NCBI GenBank assembly: GCA_034437275.1
Contig: DAOTUD010000141.1
Span: forward strand, 48,823-112,822
Source of the DNA: TC-15 sp034437275
GTDB lineage: Bacteria; Chloroflexota; Anaerolineae; Aggregatilineales; Aggregatilineaceae
Length of the DNA stretch: 64,000 nt
Reading direction: 5' to 3'
Part shown: positions 63,835-64,000 of the stretch, in pieces
Layout: every line of letters begins with the position of its first letter
Numbering within the stretch: position 1 is the stretch's first letter
Notes under the pieces: model-generated
Database searches by the model: none
Seen by the model: only the letters and a program-made list of their open reading frames with translations
Told to the model about the DNA's origin: nothing
Program-made: the position numbers and the translations under genes

Positions 63835-63971
63835 CAGAGGCTGTTATGCACTTTTTACCCCTATCCCCCGACCCCTTTCCCCGCACGCGGAGAAAGGGGG
63901 GAGGCGCAAGTCCCTCTCCGTTTACGGGGAGGGATTTAGGGAGGGGTAAAACTTACGGGAACAATCCTCTG
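63835..63971. repeat. palindromic repeat element (REP/MITE-like)
   Basis: The ends are CAGAGG (63835-63840) and its complement CCTCTG (63966-63971). Inside, TTTTACCCCT on the left faces AGGGGTAAAA on the right. Between them lie two hairpins, CCCCTTTCCCCG/CGGAGAAAGGGG and CCCTCTCCG/CGGGGAGGG. A further TGTTATG-x-ACTT motif occurs at 63842-63852 and, inverted, at 63982-63996. There is no reading frame, so a transposase elsewhere would be needed. The flanks 63703-63834 hold only the lipoprotein promoter. Confidence 0.75.
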
Positions 63972-64000
63972 TAAACAGCCTGCGTAAGTTCATAACACGC

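Noticed and set aside
1..64000. tRNA genes, CRISPR arrays and prophage genes
   Set aside because: I looked through the gaps between genes and found no tRNA T-loop pattern, no regular short repeats and no phage structural genes. Short RNAs could still be missed by eye.

Overview
The window is a GC-rich, gene-dense bacterial chromosome segment, most likely from a member of the Chloroflexota near the Anaerolineae. That placement is inferred from gene content: PPC/YfaP-type secreted proteins, Pro/Thr-rich lipoproteins, SARP/BTAD regulators, an RpoC with a long coiled-coil insertion, a VKOR protein, PPK2 pairs and oligopeptide ABC transporters. No 16S rRNA is present to confirm it. I see no rRNA, tRNA, CRISPR array, prophage or intact insertion sequence. 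About 49 genes lie on both strands, mostly in short operons of one to four, and many are separated by readable sigma-70-type promoters and hairpin terminators.

Layout. 1-2686: envelope proteins (M23 peptidase end, PPC/YfaP repeat protein). 2767-5002: recA with an SOS-box-like promoter, a DUF1848 protein, and a decayed DsbA-like gene. 5078-9087: S1-domain protein, VKOR, the RelA/SpoT-type (p)ppGpp enzyme, a small lipoprotein. 9166-13256: SARP-like regulator, two overlapping PPK2 kinases, a NeuB-like synthase lacking a metal-binding His. 13301-16540: gyrA, then crcB under a fluoride riboswitch whose ON and OFF folds can both be read. 16627-22839: alpha/beta hydrolase; lysine 2,3-aminomutase translationally coupled to an ATP-grasp ligase; an APC permease with USP domains. 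22919-32303: rpoC without rpoB beside it, a membrane CHAT protease, prfB with its programmed frameshift, ftsY. 32481-43599: lepA, GNAT, MFS, an ADP-ribosylglycohydrolase/phosphoribosyltransferase pair, a VWA lipoprotein, cinA, a cNMP-binding protein, yraN-miaA and a membrane protein. 43596-47019: oligopeptide ABC importer without ATPases. 47233-53912: four tightly coupled envelope genes including a PrsW-like protein, a trypsin-like protein with Thr at the Ser position, and a GH3 protein lacking its nucleophile. 53913-55667: a Ser/Thr kinase divergent from an FHA-winged-helix regulator. 55746-63702: amidohydrolase-CYTH fusion, membrane EEP protein, Eis-like acetyltransferase, RmlD-like reductase, rnc, a lipoprotein. 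63835-63971: a palindromic repeat element.

The most interesting candidates are the aminomutase/ATP-grasp module, the coupled envelope operon of apparently inactivated enzymes beside a kinase/FHA pair, the amidohydrolase-CYTH fusion, the membrane CHAT-CARDB protein, and the fluoride riboswitch. Functions are inferred from motifs read by eye; no database search was run.
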